Positions 17,255-26,413 of a stretch of 64,000 nt of DNA are shown here, piece after piece. The stretch comes from Salegentibacter sp. 24 (lineage in GTDB: Bacteria; Bacteroidota; Bacteroidia; Flavobacteriales; Flavobacteriaceae), in NCBI RefSeq assembly GCF_004362395.1, contig NZ_SNWE01000016.1, positions 1 to 64,000 on the forward strand, read 5' to 3'. Every line of letters begins with the position of its first letter. Within the stretch, counting starts at the first letter, position 1. The notes beneath the pieces were generated by a model, which saw only the letters and a list, made by a program, of their open reading frames with translations, had not been told where the DNA came from and did no database searches. The position numbers and the translations under genes are program-made.

Positions 17255-17929
17255 TTAAATTTCTTTTTTGTCTATAATCATCCCATCTTGCATTATTATC
17301 TTTCTATCGGCCATATCCGCCAGTTCTTCGTTATGGGTTACAATTACAAAAGTTTGTTGGAACTCATCCCTTAATTTAAAAAATAATCGGTGAAGGTTTT
17401 CGGCAGATTCGGTATCTAAATTTCCGGAAGGTTCATCAGCAAAAATTACGGCGGGATTGTTAATTAAGGCCCTGGCCACTGCAATTCGTTGTTGTTCGCC
17501 TCCACTAAGTTCTCCCGGTTTATGCCTTGCGCGGTTTTGAAGCCCTAAGAAACCTAAAAGTTCAGTAGCCCGTAATTCAGCCTTTTTTTTTGGCATATTC
17601 TGGATAAATGCCGGAATACAAATGTTTTCTATAGCCGTAAATTCAGGTAATAACTGGTGGAACTGAAAAATAAAACCAATGTTTTTATTTCTAAATTTAG
17701 ATAGTTCCTTCGAGGATAGTCCATAAATATCAATATTGTTAATTTGTAGTGTGGAATCTTTGTCTTTTTGTGGTTTATCCAAAGTCCCCAATATTTGAAG
17801 TAAAGTGGTTTTCCCCGCTCCAGATGCTCCTACGATAGAAACAATTTCACTTTTTTCGATATGAAGATCAAGACCTTTTAGAACGTGTAGGTCTCCGTAA
17901 TATTTATGAATATTTTTAGCTAATATCAT
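17255..17929 (-). CDS. ABC transporter ATP-binding protein, LolD/MacB type
   Basis: A 224-residue stand-alone ATPase subunit. Walker A is [11 protein letters not shown], the signature is [15 protein letters not shown] and Walker B is [12 protein letters not shown], with the H-loop in [11 protein letters not shown]. The [15 protein letters not shown] segment after the Q-loop is typical of LolD/MacB-type proteins that drive lipoprotein release or extracytoplasmic function rather than import. No permease gene is adjacent; the next gene is TIGR02757. Its FtsX-like partner must therefore be encoded elsewhere. LolD is plausible but unproven. Confidence 0.93.
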   Translation of the reverse strand: MILAKNIHKYYGDLHVLKGLDLHIEKSEIVSIVGASGAGKTTLLQILGTLDKPQKDKDSTLQINNIDIYGLSSKELSKFRNKNIGFIFQFHQLLPEFTAIENICIPAFIQNMPKKKAELRATELLGFLGLQNRARHKPGELSGGEQQRIAVARALINNPAVIFADEPSGNLDTESAENLHRLFFKLRDEFQQTFVIVTHNEELADMADRKIIMQDGMIIDKKEI

Positions 17930-18055
17930 TTTTTTGCTTTAAGGCTCGGGAAAATTAGCCAAATTAAAGAAAACTCCAAAGCTATAAGTAGTATGTTTAA
18001 TGAAAAATCGATTTAAAATCCCGTTAAATTATAAGTTATTTGTTTATTAATACCT

Positions 18056-18063
18056 TAAATTTG
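18056..18063 (+). promoter_or_regulatory. -7 box before msrA
   Basis: TAAATTTG matches TAnnTTTG 17 bases before the msrA ATG. A TTTG at 18039-18042 is only 13 bases upstream, too short for a standard -33 element. Confidence 0.45.
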
Positions 18064-18080
18064 CTAAACAAAATTAATTT

Positions 18081-18623
18081 ATGAATTCAGACAATTTAGA
18101 ACTGGTGACCTTGGCAGGAGGTTGTTTCTGGTGTACGGAAGCAGTTTTTCAACGTTTAAAGGGCGTAGAACAAGTGCTTTCGGGATTTACCGGAGGATCT
18201 ATAAAAAATCCTGCTTATCGTGAAATTATTACTGGAAGAACCGGCCATGCCGAAGCAATTCAGATTAGATTTAATCCTGAAGTCATAAGTTTTCAGGATT
18301 TATTATATGTGTTTTTTGCAACCCACGACCCAACCACCTTAAATCGACAACAAAATGATGTAGGTACTCAGTATCGCAGTGCTATTTTTTATCATTCCCA
18401 GGTTCAAAAAGAAATTGCAGAAAAAGTGATGGAGGAGTTGGAGAAAAAAGGCATTTTTGATAAGAGGATCGTAACAGAATTAAGTGCTGTAAAGGATTTT
18501 TATATTGCAGAAAAGGAACATCAGGATTTTTATAATCAGCATAGACAACAACCATATTGCCAATTTATCATAGATCCTAAAATAAAAAAATTAACTGAAG
18601 TCTTCTCAGATAAACTGAAATAG
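18081..18623 (+). CDS. msrA: Peptide-methionine (S)-S-oxide reductase
   Basis: Repairs the S-form of methionine sulphoxide in proteins. The active site is [11 protein letters not shown], with the catalytic Cys in GCFW, and the family segments [35 protein letters not shown] (cut: [19 protein letters not shown]) are all present. At 180 residues and without a signal peptide it is a cytoplasmic single-domain MsrA; no MsrB domain is fused. It is followed two bases on by folE, so the two form an operon from a promoter just upstream of msrA. Confidence 0.97.
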   Translation: MNSDNLELVTLAGGCFWCTEAVFQRLKGVEQVLSGFTGGSIKNPAYREIITGRTGHAEAIQIRFNPEVISFQDLLYVFFATHDPTTLNRQQNDVGTQYRSAIFYHSQVQKEIAEKVMEELEKKGIFDKRIVTELSAVKDFYIAEKEHQDFYNQHRQQPYCQFIIDPKIKKLTEVFSDKLK

Positions 18624-18625
18624 CA

Positions 18626-19219
18626 ATGTATAAATTTAAAGAAGAATATAATATTGAAGTTACAGATGGACTTCAGAAAAATTACCAGGCAATCCTTGAA
18701 GGAATTGGGGAAGATATTAGTAGAGAAGGGATAGAAAAAACACCAGAGCGCGCGGCAAAAGCTATGCAGTTTCTTACTCAGGGGTATAAAATGGATGCGG
18801 AAACCATCCTTAAAGAAGCTATGTTTAAAGAGAGTTATGATGAAATGGTGGTGGTAAAAGACATAGAATTGTATTCGCTTTGTGAACATCATATGCTGCC
18901 TTTTTTCGGGAAAGCCCATATAGCCTATATACCCAACGGACATATTGTAGGCTTAAGCAAGTTACCACGTGTTGTAGATGTTTTTGCTCGTAGGTTACAG
19001 GTACAAGAGCGTTTAACACATAATATTTTAGAATGCATTAACAATACGCTGCAACCAAAAGGAGTTGCGGTGGTTATCGAAGCTGTGCATATGTGTATGA
19101 TGATGCGCGGGGTACAAAAGCAAAATAGCGCCACAACCACTTCCGGATTTCGAGGACAATTTGAAAAAATTGAAACTCGAAATGAGTTTTTAAAACTCAT
19201 TAGCTCCAATCTTAAATAG
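18626..19219 (+). CDS. folE: GTP cyclohydrolase I
   Basis: Converts GTP to 7,8-dihydroneopterin triphosphate, the first step of folate (and pterin) synthesis. The 197 residues carry [19 protein letters not shown] with the zinc Cys and His, VVGL-type [13 protein letters not shown], and the later Cys motif [14 protein letters not shown]. This is the type IA, zinc-dependent form. It lies two bases after msrA. The two small membrane protein genes that follow may be separate, as a hairpin terminator comes after the first of them. Confidence 0.97.
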   Translation: MYKFKEEYNIEVTDGLQKNYQAILEGIGEDISREGIEKTPERAAKAMQFLTQGYKMDAETILKEAMFKESYDEMVVVKDIELYSLCEHHMLPFFGKAHIAYIPNGHIVGLSKLPRVVDVFARRLQVQERLTHNILECINNTLQPKGVAVVIEAVHMCMMMRGVQKQNSATTTSGFRGQFEKIETRNEFLKLISSNLK

Positions 19220-19263
19220 TAATCTGGCACTTTATTTGTTCAGCATTGAATAAAGATATTAAG

Positions 19264-19566
19264 ATGAAACTTTTAAAAAATAAATTACTTATAAAAAGTC
19301 TGGGCTATGATGCTATTGGTATGGCTACTATAGCAATTCCTTTTGTAGGACCATTTCTAGATTTATTATGGGCACCATTTGCAGCCAGAAAAATGAGTGA
19401 AATGTATCCTGGAAAAAAAGGTAAATTTGCCTCCGTATTTGTCTTTTTGGAGGAAATACTGCCGGGAACGGACCTTATTCCAACTTTTACCCTGATGTAT
19501 TTATATACTTTTATATGGAAGAAGGAAATGAATGAACCAAGAACAATAGAGGTTGAGAGTTATTAG
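19264..19566 (+). CDS. Small membrane protein of unknown function
   Basis: A 100-residue protein; I chose ATG 19264 (MKLLKNKLLIKSLGYDAIG) over an in-frame TTG six codons earlier. Two hydrophobic segments are seen, one near residues 18-38 (MATIAIPFVGPFLDLLWAPF) and one near 62-82, with the loop AARKMSEMYPGKKGK between. Similar small proteins occur in many flavobacteria but I know no function. It starts 44 bases after folE and may be read from the msrA-folE transcript; a hairpin terminator follows. Confidence 0.75.
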   Translation: MKLLKNKLLIKSLGYDAIGMATIAIPFVGPFLDLLWAPFAARKMSEMYPGKKGKFASVFVFLEEILPGTDLIPTFTLMYLYTFIWKKEMNEPRTIEVESY

Positions 19567-19592
19567 CAATATTTTTTAGGGGAATTTGAAAT

Positions 19593-19624
19593 GGGAAATC
19601 AATTAAAGGGTTTCCCTTTTTTTT
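19593..19624 (+). terminator. Terminator after the 19264 gene
   Basis: GGGAAA (19593-19598) pairs with TTTCCC (19611-19616) and a T-run to about 19624 follows. Confidence 0.6.
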
Positions 19625-19752
19625 GGTTTTAATTTTGAATGTAAACCGTTAAATCTGTGTTATTTGAAACCTCTTTAACGTTCCGAAAGCAGAATTACCG
19701 CGATATTTATAGCATAAAGATTAGTTTGGATAAATTCAATAAAAATAAAATC

Positions 19753-19992
19753 ATGAATAATCAAGTAGTAAAAAAAGGAATTACCTGGCTGAAAAGGGCT
19801 GTGATTTTTAAAGCGGGAAAAATGATCCTCAAAAAACCGGCAAGTGCACTTGGAGTAGGAGCAGTAGCGGCTGGAGCTGGAATTGCGGCGTATAGCTTTT
19901 TGAAAGATAGGAAGAAAAAAGATTTAACTCGCATTGACGATATTGAAAAAAATAATCCCGAGGTTGAAGGCAAAAAGAAAATTGTAGTATAA
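19753..19992 (+). CDS. Small alanine/glycine-rich membrane protein
   Basis: A 79-residue protein starting at ATG 19753 (MNNQVVKKGITWLKRA). The frame is open 32 codons further upstream but that part has no similar composition and would run close to the terminator of the previous gene. One hydrophobic segment, ALGVGAVAAGAGIAAYSFL (about residues 34-52), is followed by a very charged tail KDRKKKDLTRIDDIEKN. The pattern suits a single-pass membrane protein with a cytoplasmic tail. Family and function are not recognised. It is followed by a strong hairpin terminator. Confidence 0.65.
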   Translation: MNNQVVKKGITWLKRAVIFKAGKMILKKPASALGVGAVAAGAGIAAYSFLKDRKKKDLTRIDDIEKNNPEVEGKKKIVV

Positions 19993-19996
19993 TAAA

Positions 19997-20033
19997 ACAA
20001 GACCTCTAAGGTATAAAGCCTGCGAGGTCTTGT
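19997..20033. terminator. Hairpin between the 19753 gene and the TonB receptor gene
   Basis: ACAAGACCTC (19997-20006) is the exact complement of GAGGTCTTGT (20024-20033), with an inner AGG/CCT pairing possible in the loop. Located between convergent genes, it can serve both. Confidence 0.7.
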
Positions 20034-20071
20034 ATATATAAATTTAAGGGACTTTTATAAGGATATTTATA

Positions 20072-22381
20072 TTAAAACAACCACCTAACCGAAACGGAAA
20101 TATTTCTTCCAATATTGGAGATGCCGTCTGGTTTTAACCGGGATAAATGAGAGATATAGTCTTTATTCAAGATGTTATTCGCACTTACCCCGATCCTCAT
20201 TTCTGTAGCATTGATCGCTAATTGACCACCGAATCCCGCCCCTAGAAGTCCATAACCATCGGTGCGAGTTTCAAATTCACTTACATTATTTTGACCGAAA
20301 ACATTTTTATGTCTTAAAAAAATATATTTGCTATAGATCTTTTCTTTTGCATTTTCGAATTCTAATCGCAACGTATTGGTTAGGGAATTGGCTGGGATTA
20401 GCGGTAGATATGTACCATTATCCCGTTTACCAGTAACAGTTTCAAAAGTGCTTTCTAAATGTAACCAGTCTAACGGATGGGGGTGAATATGTACGCCAAT
20501 TTCCCCTCCGTACAATTCAGCATCATTTTGAATATATTCGAAAACCGGGTTTTCTTCTAATAGCGCACCAGTGGGTTGCAAATAAATATAATTATTTATC
20601 GTATTGTGAAATCCATTAACGAAAGCTTCAAAATGTTTATTTCGCCATTCTAAGGAAAGATCTACCTGGAAATTCTGTTCATTATCGAGATTCTCATTTC
20701 CGACTTCATAGCGGTTGGTCCCGTGATGAGCCCCGTTGGAGGTTAATTCCGATAAATTAGGTGCCCTGAAACCAGTAGCAAAATTAAGCCTTGTGCTTAA
20801 TTTTTCGGAAAGATTATACTTCGCACCTAATGCCCCGTTGATGCTTTTATAAGCATTATTTATAGCCGCAATGTCTCCTCCTTCCGCATGTGCTTCACCA
20901 TTATGTTCATCTTCAAGATGTACTTCTACAGCTTCACTATCAATATGGCGGGTATCAAATCTTAATCCTCCCTGAAAATCCCAGTTATCGAAATGAACGT
21001 GCGTAGTGGCAAAAACTCCAAAATCCGTAGTTGTAGCATTCGGGATTAAAATTTCTTCACCGTAATTGGTATTTGTTTGATGCATTCCTTGCAGACCCAA
21101 AATAGTTTCAAACCTTCCGCTTTTGGGTAAATTATACTTCAGGTTATAGTTTAAGGTTTCAAGATGCATTTCCAAAGCAGCATGCTTCGTATCTTCTTCC
21201 TCTTGGTGTTCCATATGTTCTCCAGGTTCTTCTTCACTATGGTCTTCTTCATGATGATGTTCTTCAAATTCCTTTCGGTTATTATACTGATAACCAACTT
21301 TAAAGTCTAGACTGGAATTTTTTAAATAAAGTTTATTTTCCAGACTTACAATATGATTGTCAATTTCCTGATAGGGTAGAAGTGGTGTTTTCTGTGTTGT
21401 CTGCAACCCAATTTCCTCTGGTATTCCTATCTTAGATTTATTGAAATTGTACCTAAGGTCAGTTTTGAATTTAGCATCCTGGTATCCCACTCCCGCTTTA
21501 AAATCGGTCTCATCAAAACGCGTATTGGTTACTCTTTCACCGTTCCCAGTCTCGTAATCACTATGAGCCGCATAACTTCCACGTGCCAGGAATTTTAATT
21601 TTTCACCCGAAGTTTTTGCCATTACACTTCCCTGGTAGCCCAGCGTATTACTAAAGTAAGTTAGATCTATTTCCCCGTCGGTTTTATTTTGGGGAGCGTA
21701 GCGTTCAGGGTTCAGGTACAGTACACCACCAATAGCATCACTTCCGTATAGCAGGGATGCGGGACCTTTAATTACCTCAACACTAGCAATACCTTTTGAA
21801 CTTATACCAAGACCGTGTTCGTCACCATATTGTTGGTTTTCCAACCGAATACCCTGTGTATAAACCAAAACGCGGTTTGAACTTAAACCTCTAATTACTG
21901 GTTTTCCAATTCCTACCCCGGTAGTTAAACTTTCTACTCCGGCTATTTGGGTTAAGCCATCACTTAAGGTTATGGCCCCTTTCCGATTTAATTCTGCGAC
22001 ATTTTCACGTTCCACACGCATTACATTTTCACTTTGTAACTGGTGAAACGGTGTAGATACAATCACTTCTTCCATTTCTATGGCTGATTTCTCTAAAGTG
22101 ATATTTAAATTTTTTGTTTCGGGAAAACTTAGTTCTTGCGAATAGGTGGCAAACCCAACCGAGGAGATTACGATCTTGAAGGTTCCGTTGGGTATATTTT
22201 TTATGTGGAAATTTCCATTAATATCGGTCATTTCGCCTTTACTTAGTTCTGGAAAATAAACATTTGTACTAAAAACCGGATCTCCGTTTTCAGCATTGGT
22301 AATTTGGCCCGAGAGACTATTTTGGGCATATATAATAGGGCTCAGTGCTAAGAATAGCAATGAGAAAAGTAAACTTTTCAT
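20072..22381 (-). CDS. TonB-dependent receptor, probably for a metal (ZnuD-like)
   Basis: A 769-residue outer-membrane receptor. A signal peptide (MKSLLFSLLFLALSPIIYA) leads to a carboxypeptidase-like regulatory domain (about 22-105, SLSGQITNAENGDPVFSTN), the plug (about 120-225, VIRGLSSNRVLVYTQG and GPASLLYGSDAIGGVLYL) and a beta-barrel ending in SVRWLF. One extracellular loop is very rich in His and Glu (HHHEEDHSEEE, near residue 380) and another has HLEDEHNGEAHAEGG (near 495), as in zinc receptors of the ZnuD type. The two small genes just upstream on the same strand, one His-rich, fit a metal-uptake operon. The metal identity is an inference. Confidence 0.9.
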   Translation of the reverse strand: MKSLLFSLLFLALSPIIYAQNSLSGQITNAENGDPVFSTNVYFPELSKGEMTDINGNFHIKNIPNGTFKIVISSVGFATYSQELSFPETKNLNITLEKSAIEMEEVIVSTPFHQLQSENVMRVERENVAELNRKGAITLSDGLTQIAGVESLTTGVGIGKPVIRGLSSNRVLVYTQGIRLENQQYGDEHGLGISSKGIASVEVIKGPASLLYGSDAIGGVLYLNPERYAPQNKTDGEIDLTYFSNTLGYQGSVMAKTSGEKLKFLARGSYAAHSDYETGNGERVTNTRFDETDFKAGVGYQDAKFKTDLRYNFNKSKIGIPEEIGLQTTQKTPLLPYQEIDNHIVSLENKLYLKNSSLDFKVGYQYNNRKEFEEHHHEEDHSEEEPGEHMEHQEEEDTKHAALEMHLETLNYNLKYNLPKSGRFETILGLQGMHQTNTNYGEEILIPNATTTDFGVFATTHVHFDNWDFQGGLRFDTRHIDSEAVEVHLEDEHNGEAHAEGGDIAAINNAYKSINGALGAKYNLSEKLSTRLNFATGFRAPNLSELTSNGAHHGTNRYEVGNENLDNEQNFQVDLSLEWRNKHFEAFVNGFHNTINNYIYLQPTGALLEENPVFEYIQNDAELYGGEIGVHIHPHPLDWLHLESTFETVTGKRDNGTYLPLIPANSLTNTLRLEFENAKEKIYSKYIFLRHKNVFGQNNVSEFETRTDGYGLLGAGFGGQLAINATEMRIGVSANNILNKDYISHLSRLKPDGISNIGRNISVSVRWLF

Positions 22382-22426
22382 AATGTGTTTTTAAATAATT
22401 ATACTTCTAACAAATTAAACGAAATG

Positions 22427-22744
22427 TTAGGCTGCCAATGGTGGGCCGCGAAGCTCGAAAGAGAGCTTCTGATAATCACTTAAAAATTGATAAAAATCAA
22501 AGAATTGTTTTTTAACCTGCTTTTCCTGAAGAGTTTCAAAATAGGGAAAGGCTGCAGTTAATGCCGGGTTTTGATGATAGGAATAAACATCGCAATCTAG
22601 GTTGCTTTGGTGAAAATGTTCATCGGCATAATTAATACATAATTCGTGGCCGTGACCACTGAAAATATGAGAGAAACTAATTACAACTGGAAGTAAAAGT
22701 AAGGCTCCCAGTAATATCGCGAATATGTGCTTTAAAATTTTCAA
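22427..22744 (-). CDS. Small His-containing exported protein
   Basis: A 105-residue protein with an N-terminal hydrophobic segment (about 7-25, IFAILLGALLLLPVVISFS), either a signal peptide or an anchor, followed at once by SHIFSGHGHELC and EHFHQSNLDCDVYSYH, a His/Cys-rich stretch with metal-binding character. It ends ELRGPPLAA. Small proteins with this plan and ending are often found just upstream of TonB receptor genes in flavobacteria. It sits 45 bases before the metal-type receptor gene and 5 bases after the DUF6787-like gene. A periplasmic metal sensor or chaperone is possible, but not shown. Confidence 0.78.
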   Translation of the reverse strand: MKILKHIFAILLGALLLLPVVISFSHIFSGHGHELCINYADEHFHQSNLDCDVYSYHQNPALTAAFPYFETLQEKQVKKQFFDFYQFLSDYQKLSFELRGPPLAA

Positions 22745-22749
22745 GAAAT

Positions 22750-23052
22750 TTATTGAAGTAATTTAGAAAATCCCAGTCGGCTTAACATTTTCTTTTCAAA
22801 TGCCCAGAAGAACTGAAACTGGCCAAAGATCCAGCCAAAGCTAACTAATAACACCTGATAAATAGGAAATATTAGAATAATTCTGGCACTCCAGTAAACT
22901 GCCCAATGCGATGAGGATTCGTAGATTCCCAAAAGGTTACATACAGGTTCAGCCAACTTGGCTGAAGTAGAACCCGTAATGGCGAAAACCAATAGTATAA
23001 TAAAAATTTGCCAATTAGAATCTATACCCCAACGTGCTTTTAATTTATTCAT
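22750..23052 (-). CDS. DUF6787-like membrane protein
   Basis: A 100-residue protein with two clear transmembrane helices (about 13-30, WQIFIILLVFAITGSTSA, and about 48-75) and a conserved start KLKARWGIDSNWQIF. I believe this is the Bacteroidota family DUF6787; the number is from memory. Function unknown. It is the first gene of a three-gene run with the His-rich exported protein and the TonB receptor. A -7 box lies only five bases before its ATG, so the message may have almost no leader. Confidence 0.78.
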   Translation of the reverse strand: MNKLKARWGIDSNWQIFIILLVFAITGSTSAKLAEPVCNLLGIYESSSHWAVYWSARIILIFPIYQVLLVSFGWIFGQFQFFWAFEKKMLSRLGFSKLLQ

Positions 23053-23056
23053 ACGG

Positions 23057-23064
23057 CAAAAGTA
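23057..23064 (-). promoter_or_regulatory. -7 box of the TonB receptor operon
   Basis: Minus-strand TACTTTTG matches TAnnTTTG just upstream of ATG 23052, which would give a leaderless or nearly leaderless transcript. No -33 TTG was seen at the usual distance. Confidence 0.4.
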
Positions 23065-23096
23065 CTAAAAGCTTTGAAGAATTAAAATAATCAGTG

Positions 23097-23516
23097 TTAA
23101 ATACGCGTAGGTACAGAAAAATCCTGATTGTAATGCCTACTGAAAAAAACGAAATAATTGTACAATAAATAATTTACCTCGTAACCATAATCTATCGATG
23201 GGTTATAATTGATTTGTTGTAAATAAAGGTTCGGGTTATAGCGCTGGGGTTGTCTCACTCTTTGATTATACTCGGAAACAAGCAAACGGTTTTTGTTTTC
23301 CAGGTACTGCTGAGAGTAATAACCTTCTGGCTTTGCGATAGAATTTATAAAAAGATTAAATCCTGGTTCAATAATTATAATTTCATACTCAAGGCTATCA
23401 TTAGCAATTCGCACGGTATCCTCATTAATCTGAGAATCTCCCAGATTTCTATTTCGCGTGCTGCCACAACTATAAATAAATAATCCAAGTAATAATATGT
23501 ATATGAAATTTTTCAT
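23097..23516 (-). CDS. DUF6146-like lipoprotein
   Basis: A 139-residue lipoprotein. The signal peptide ends LFIYSCGS, with Cys17 as the lipid site. The mature part has EYEIIIIEPGFNLFI, KPEGYYSQQYLENKNRLL and QPQRYNPNLYLQQINYNP-type text, then YGYEVNYLLYNYF, a conserved block I associate with the flavobacterial DUF6146 family (number from memory). No enzymatic motif is seen. It is probably anchored in the inner leaflet of the outer membrane. It stands alone between the DUF937 and DUF6787-like genes. Confidence 0.85.
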   Translation of the reverse strand: MKNFIYILLLGLFIYSCGSTRNRNLGDSQINEDTVRIANDSLEYEIIIIEPGFNLFINSIAKPEGYYSQQYLENKNRLLVSEYNQRVRQPQRYNPNLYLQQINYNPSIDYGYEVNYLLYNYFVFFSRHYNQDFSVPTRI

Positions 23517-23585
23517 TGTTGTTTTTTATTCACACGGGGTGATTTTTAACTCTGTAAAAATATAGTGCAAAATATATTCCTAAAT

Positions 23586-24206
23586 TTATTTCCCACCTAG
23601 CATTCCACCAAGTAAGCTTCCACCTTTCTTTCCTTTTTTACCACCAAAGATCATCCCTGCCACATCATCAGTAATCTTACCGTCACCATTGGCATCCAAT
23701 AAAGTTTCTAACAAAGACTGATCGTGCGAAGAACTGGAACCCATAACCGAATCTAAAAGATCTGATAACCCGGAAGCACCCACATTATCTTTCCTTTTTT
23801 GCTGGCCCAGTAAACCCATCACCACAGGCGCAGCCATTTCAAGGATTCTGTTAACCGAAGCTTCATTCATATTGAGGGCACCAGCAACAGTTTTGCTGAC
23901 TCCACTTTGATTAGTACCCAATACATGATTTAAAATTTTACTACCTTCTCCTATAAGTTCTTCCGGATTTTTATCCTCCAGCTTATTTAATACATCACCA
24001 TTATGCTTTTCATTTTGTAAAGCTTTATTTAAGCTCTCGGCACCTTGTGGATCTTTTGTATTGCGTCTCATTGCACCAAGAATCAGCGGTAAAGCCATAC
24101 CAAGCACGGAAGTTACTTTCCCTTCTTCTTCGGAAGTTTTCATGCTAGCTTTACTAACCAACTGATTTCCGGTCTGAGTATTTAATAAATCCAAAATAGA
24201 AGCCAT
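23586..24206 (-). CDS. DUF937 protein with EF-hand-like loop
   Basis: A 206-residue protein of the DUF937 family starting MASILDLLNTQTG (an ATG two codons earlier is possible). The main body is helical and Ala/Leu-rich (LGMALPLILGAMRRNTKD, MAAPVVMGLLGQQKRKDN). Near the end, LLDANGDGKITDDVAGM is a good EF-hand/dockerin-type calcium loop (D-A-N-G-D-G-K-I-T-D-D), followed by a Gly/Lys-rich tail. Homologues resemble YidB. The role is unknown; calcium binding is a prediction from the loop. It lies 68 bases after serA on the same strand. Confidence 0.87.
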   Translation of the reverse strand: MASILDLLNTQTGNQLVSKASMKTSEEEGKVTSVLGMALPLILGAMRRNTKDPQGAESLNKALQNEKHNGDVLNKLEDKNPEELIGEGSKILNHVLGTNQSGVSKTVAGALNMNEASVNRILEMAAPVVMGLLGQQKRKDNVGASGLSDLLDSVMGSSSSHDQSLLETLLDANGDGKITDDVAGMIFGGKKGKKGGSLLGGMLGGK

Positions 24207-24274
24207 AATCATTATTTTTATAAAATGAATTTACGTCTTTTAAAGAATTCAGGGCGTTAAAGCTTTATTATAAT

Positions 24275-25282
24275 CTACTTTTTAAAGTATGAAATTATTT
24301 GATTTGAAAGTTCTAAAGCTATACGTTCTTGTGCTTCCAAGGTAGAAGCTCCAATATGTGGGCTTAAGGATAGTTTTTCGTTCATAAGTAGTTTAATGGC
24401 TGGTCTTGGTTCTGCTTCAAAAGTATCTAAACCGGCAAAAGCTACTTTCCCATTTTCTATAGCCTCTAGAAGGGCAACCTCATCTATTACACCACCTCGA
24501 GCAGTGTTAATAATACCAACCCCCGGCTTCATTGCTTTAAGTTCTTCTTTACCAATTATAGGTTTAGGCTGAGCCGGTACATGTAATGTTATAAAATCCG
24601 AATGTTTTATAAGTTCTTCCACCGGTTCCGTTTTTATAGGGATTTCTATACTTTGATGATTATAGAATTCCAGGCAGATTTTAACTTCCCCAACCTCATT
24701 ATCACTGGCAATGACTTTCATACCCAGGCCCAAGGCTATTTTTGCCACTTCTCGACCAATTCTACCAAAACCAATAATTCCCAAGGTCTTTCCTCTAAGT
24801 TCAATTCCTGCAGAATAAGATTTTTTAAGCGCGTTAAATCGAGATTCACCTTCTAAGGGCATATTCCTATTGGCATCGAATAATTTTCTAACTCCACTGA
24901 AAAGATGTGCAAACACAAGTTCAGCTACGGAGCCAGAAGCCGCCTGCGGAGTATTAAACACCTTTATATTTTTGCTTTCCGCATAATCTACGGCAATATT
25001 ATCAAGGCCAACCCCACCGCGGCCTATTAATTTTAAGTCTTTGCAGGCATCAATTAAGCTTTTGTCCACCGTAGTTGCACTTCTGACCAGCAAGACACTA
25101 ATATTTTTGGAATTTATATATTCTGCCAATTGTTCCTGGGCTACTTTGGTACTAATTACTTGAAATCCAGCATTTTCCAAAGCTGCTATACCGGCTTTGG
25201 CAAGGCCATCGTTGGCAAGAACTTTGATCTTTTCAGGTCGGGTTGAGGATGTGGATTTGTTAAAAAAATCTTCAGGTTTCAT
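24275..25282 (-). CDS. serA: D-3-phosphoglycerate dehydrogenase, short form
   Basis: Oxidises 3-phosphoglycerate to 3-phosphohydroxypyruvate, the first step of serine synthesis. The NAD site is GIIGFGRIGREVAK; catalytic Arg, Glu and His lie in NTARGGVIDE, the FEAEP region and SPHIGASTLEAQ. At 335 residues it has no ACT or other C-terminal regulatory domain, so it is the unregulated short type. It follows serC by 15 bases, and the two with the acyl-CoA reductase gene upstream look like one transcript. Assignment to serA rather than another D-2-hydroxyacid dehydrogenase rests on this context. Confidence 0.92.
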   Translation of the reverse strand: MKPEDFFNKSTSSTRPEKIKVLANDGLAKAGIAALENAGFQVISTKVAQEQLAEYINSKNISVLLVRSATTVDKSLIDACKDLKLIGRGGVGLDNIAVDYAESKNIKVFNTPQAASGSVAELVFAHLFSGVRKLFDANRNMPLEGESRFNALKKSYSAGIELRGKTLGIIGFGRIGREVAKIALGLGMKVIASDNEVGEVKICLEFYNHQSIEIPIKTEPVEELIKHSDFITLHVPAQPKPIIGKEELKAMKPGVGIINTARGGVIDEVALLEAIENGKVAFAGLDTFEAEPRPAIKLLMNEKLSLSPHIGASTLEAQERIALELSNQIISYFKK

Positions 25283-25297
25283 TTATTGCTTTTTGAT

Positions 25298-26362
25298 TTA
25301 TGACTGTTGTTCGAGTTGTTGCATCGCCTTTACTAGAACTTTTACGCTTTCTAGCTCCAGGGCATTATACATTGAGGCGCGGTAGCCTCCAACGCTTCGG
25401 TGGCCGTTAAGTCCGTTAATGCCCGCATCTTTCCAAAGTTTATCGAAAGCTTCTTTTTTACTATTGTCTGTAAGGTTGAAGGTGGCATTCATAGCGGAAC
25501 GATCCTCCACTTGAGCAAAGCCTTTAAATAGAGAGTTTCGGTCTATTTCACTATATAGTAGGTTGGATTTTTCAGCATTGCGTTTTTCCATCGCTTTTAT
25601 TCCGCCATGGTTTTTAATCCACCTCAGGGTTAAAAGTGACACATAAACCGCATATACCGCCGGGGTATTAAACATACTGTCCTTTTCCAGGTGTATTTTG
25701 TAGTTTAACATGGAAGGAATCTCCCGCTCTACTTTACCTAAAATATCTTCTTTGATAACAACTAGGGTAGTTCCCGCAGGTCCCATATTCTTTTGGGCTC
25801 CGGCATAAATAAGATCGAATTTAGAGAAATCCAGTTGCCGGGAAAAGATATCGCTGCTCATATCGCAAACCAGGGGGGCGTCAACTTCAGGGAAGTTTTT
25901 AATCTGAGTTCCGAAAATCGTGTTGTTACTTGTACAGTGAAAGTAATCTACATCCCTGGGAATTTGATAGTTCTTTGGAATATAATTGAAATTTTTGTCT
26001 TTAGAAGAAGCTACTTCATCAATTTCCCCAAAAAGTTTAGCTTCCTTTATTGCTTTTGAAGACCAGGTTCCGGTATTTAGATAAGCCGCTTTTTTATTTA
26101 ATAAATTATAAGCGGTCATTAAAAACTGTAAACTTGCGCCTCCCTGTAAGAATAATGACTTGTAACCTTTATTTTCAAGCCCTAGAAGTTCCAGGGAAAG
26201 GCTTCGAGCTTCTTCCATCACCTCTACAAAAGCAGTGCTGCGATGTGAAATTTCCAAAATAGATAATCCTGAAGCCTGGTAATCTAAGATTCCCTGAGCG
26301 GCTTCTTTAAAAACTTCTTGCGGTAGAATACACGGACCAGCGCTGTAATTATGTTTTTTCAT
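25298..26362 (-). CDS. serC: Phosphoserine aminotransferase
   Basis: Transaminates 3-phosphohydroxypyruvate with glutamate to phosphoserine; also serves pyridoxal phosphate synthesis in some bacteria. The 354 residues start HNYSAGPCILPQEV, typical of SerC, and contain ISHRSTAFVEV, the PLP Lys in YAGAQKNMGPAGTT, and the C-terminal GHRSVGGYRASMYNA that binds substrate phosphate. It is directly upstream of serA. No serB is in the window. Confidence 0.97.
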   Translation of the reverse strand: MKKHNYSAGPCILPQEVFKEAAQGILDYQASGLSILEISHRSTAFVEVMEEARSLSLELLGLENKGYKSLFLQGGASLQFLMTAYNLLNKKAAYLNTGTWSSKAIKEAKLFGEIDEVASSKDKNFNYIPKNYQIPRDVDYFHCTSNNTIFGTQIKNFPEVDAPLVCDMSSDIFSRQLDFSKFDLIYAGAQKNMGPAGTTLVVIKEDILGKVEREIPSMLNYKIHLEKDSMFNTPAVYAVYVSLLTLRWIKNHGGIKAMEKRNAEKSNLLYSEIDRNSLFKGFAQVEDRSAMNATFNLTDNSKKEAFDKLWKDAGINGLNGHRSVGGYRASMYNALELESVKVLVKAMQQLEQQS

Positions 26363-26413
26363 AGTTGGTTTATTAGTTGTTAATTTCTCAGGGTTTACCA
26401 GGAGAATCTTTAT

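Noticed and set aside
18536-19230. Minus-strand open frames across msrA-folE
   Set aside because: They are antisense to two complete enzymes and show no protein-like pattern.
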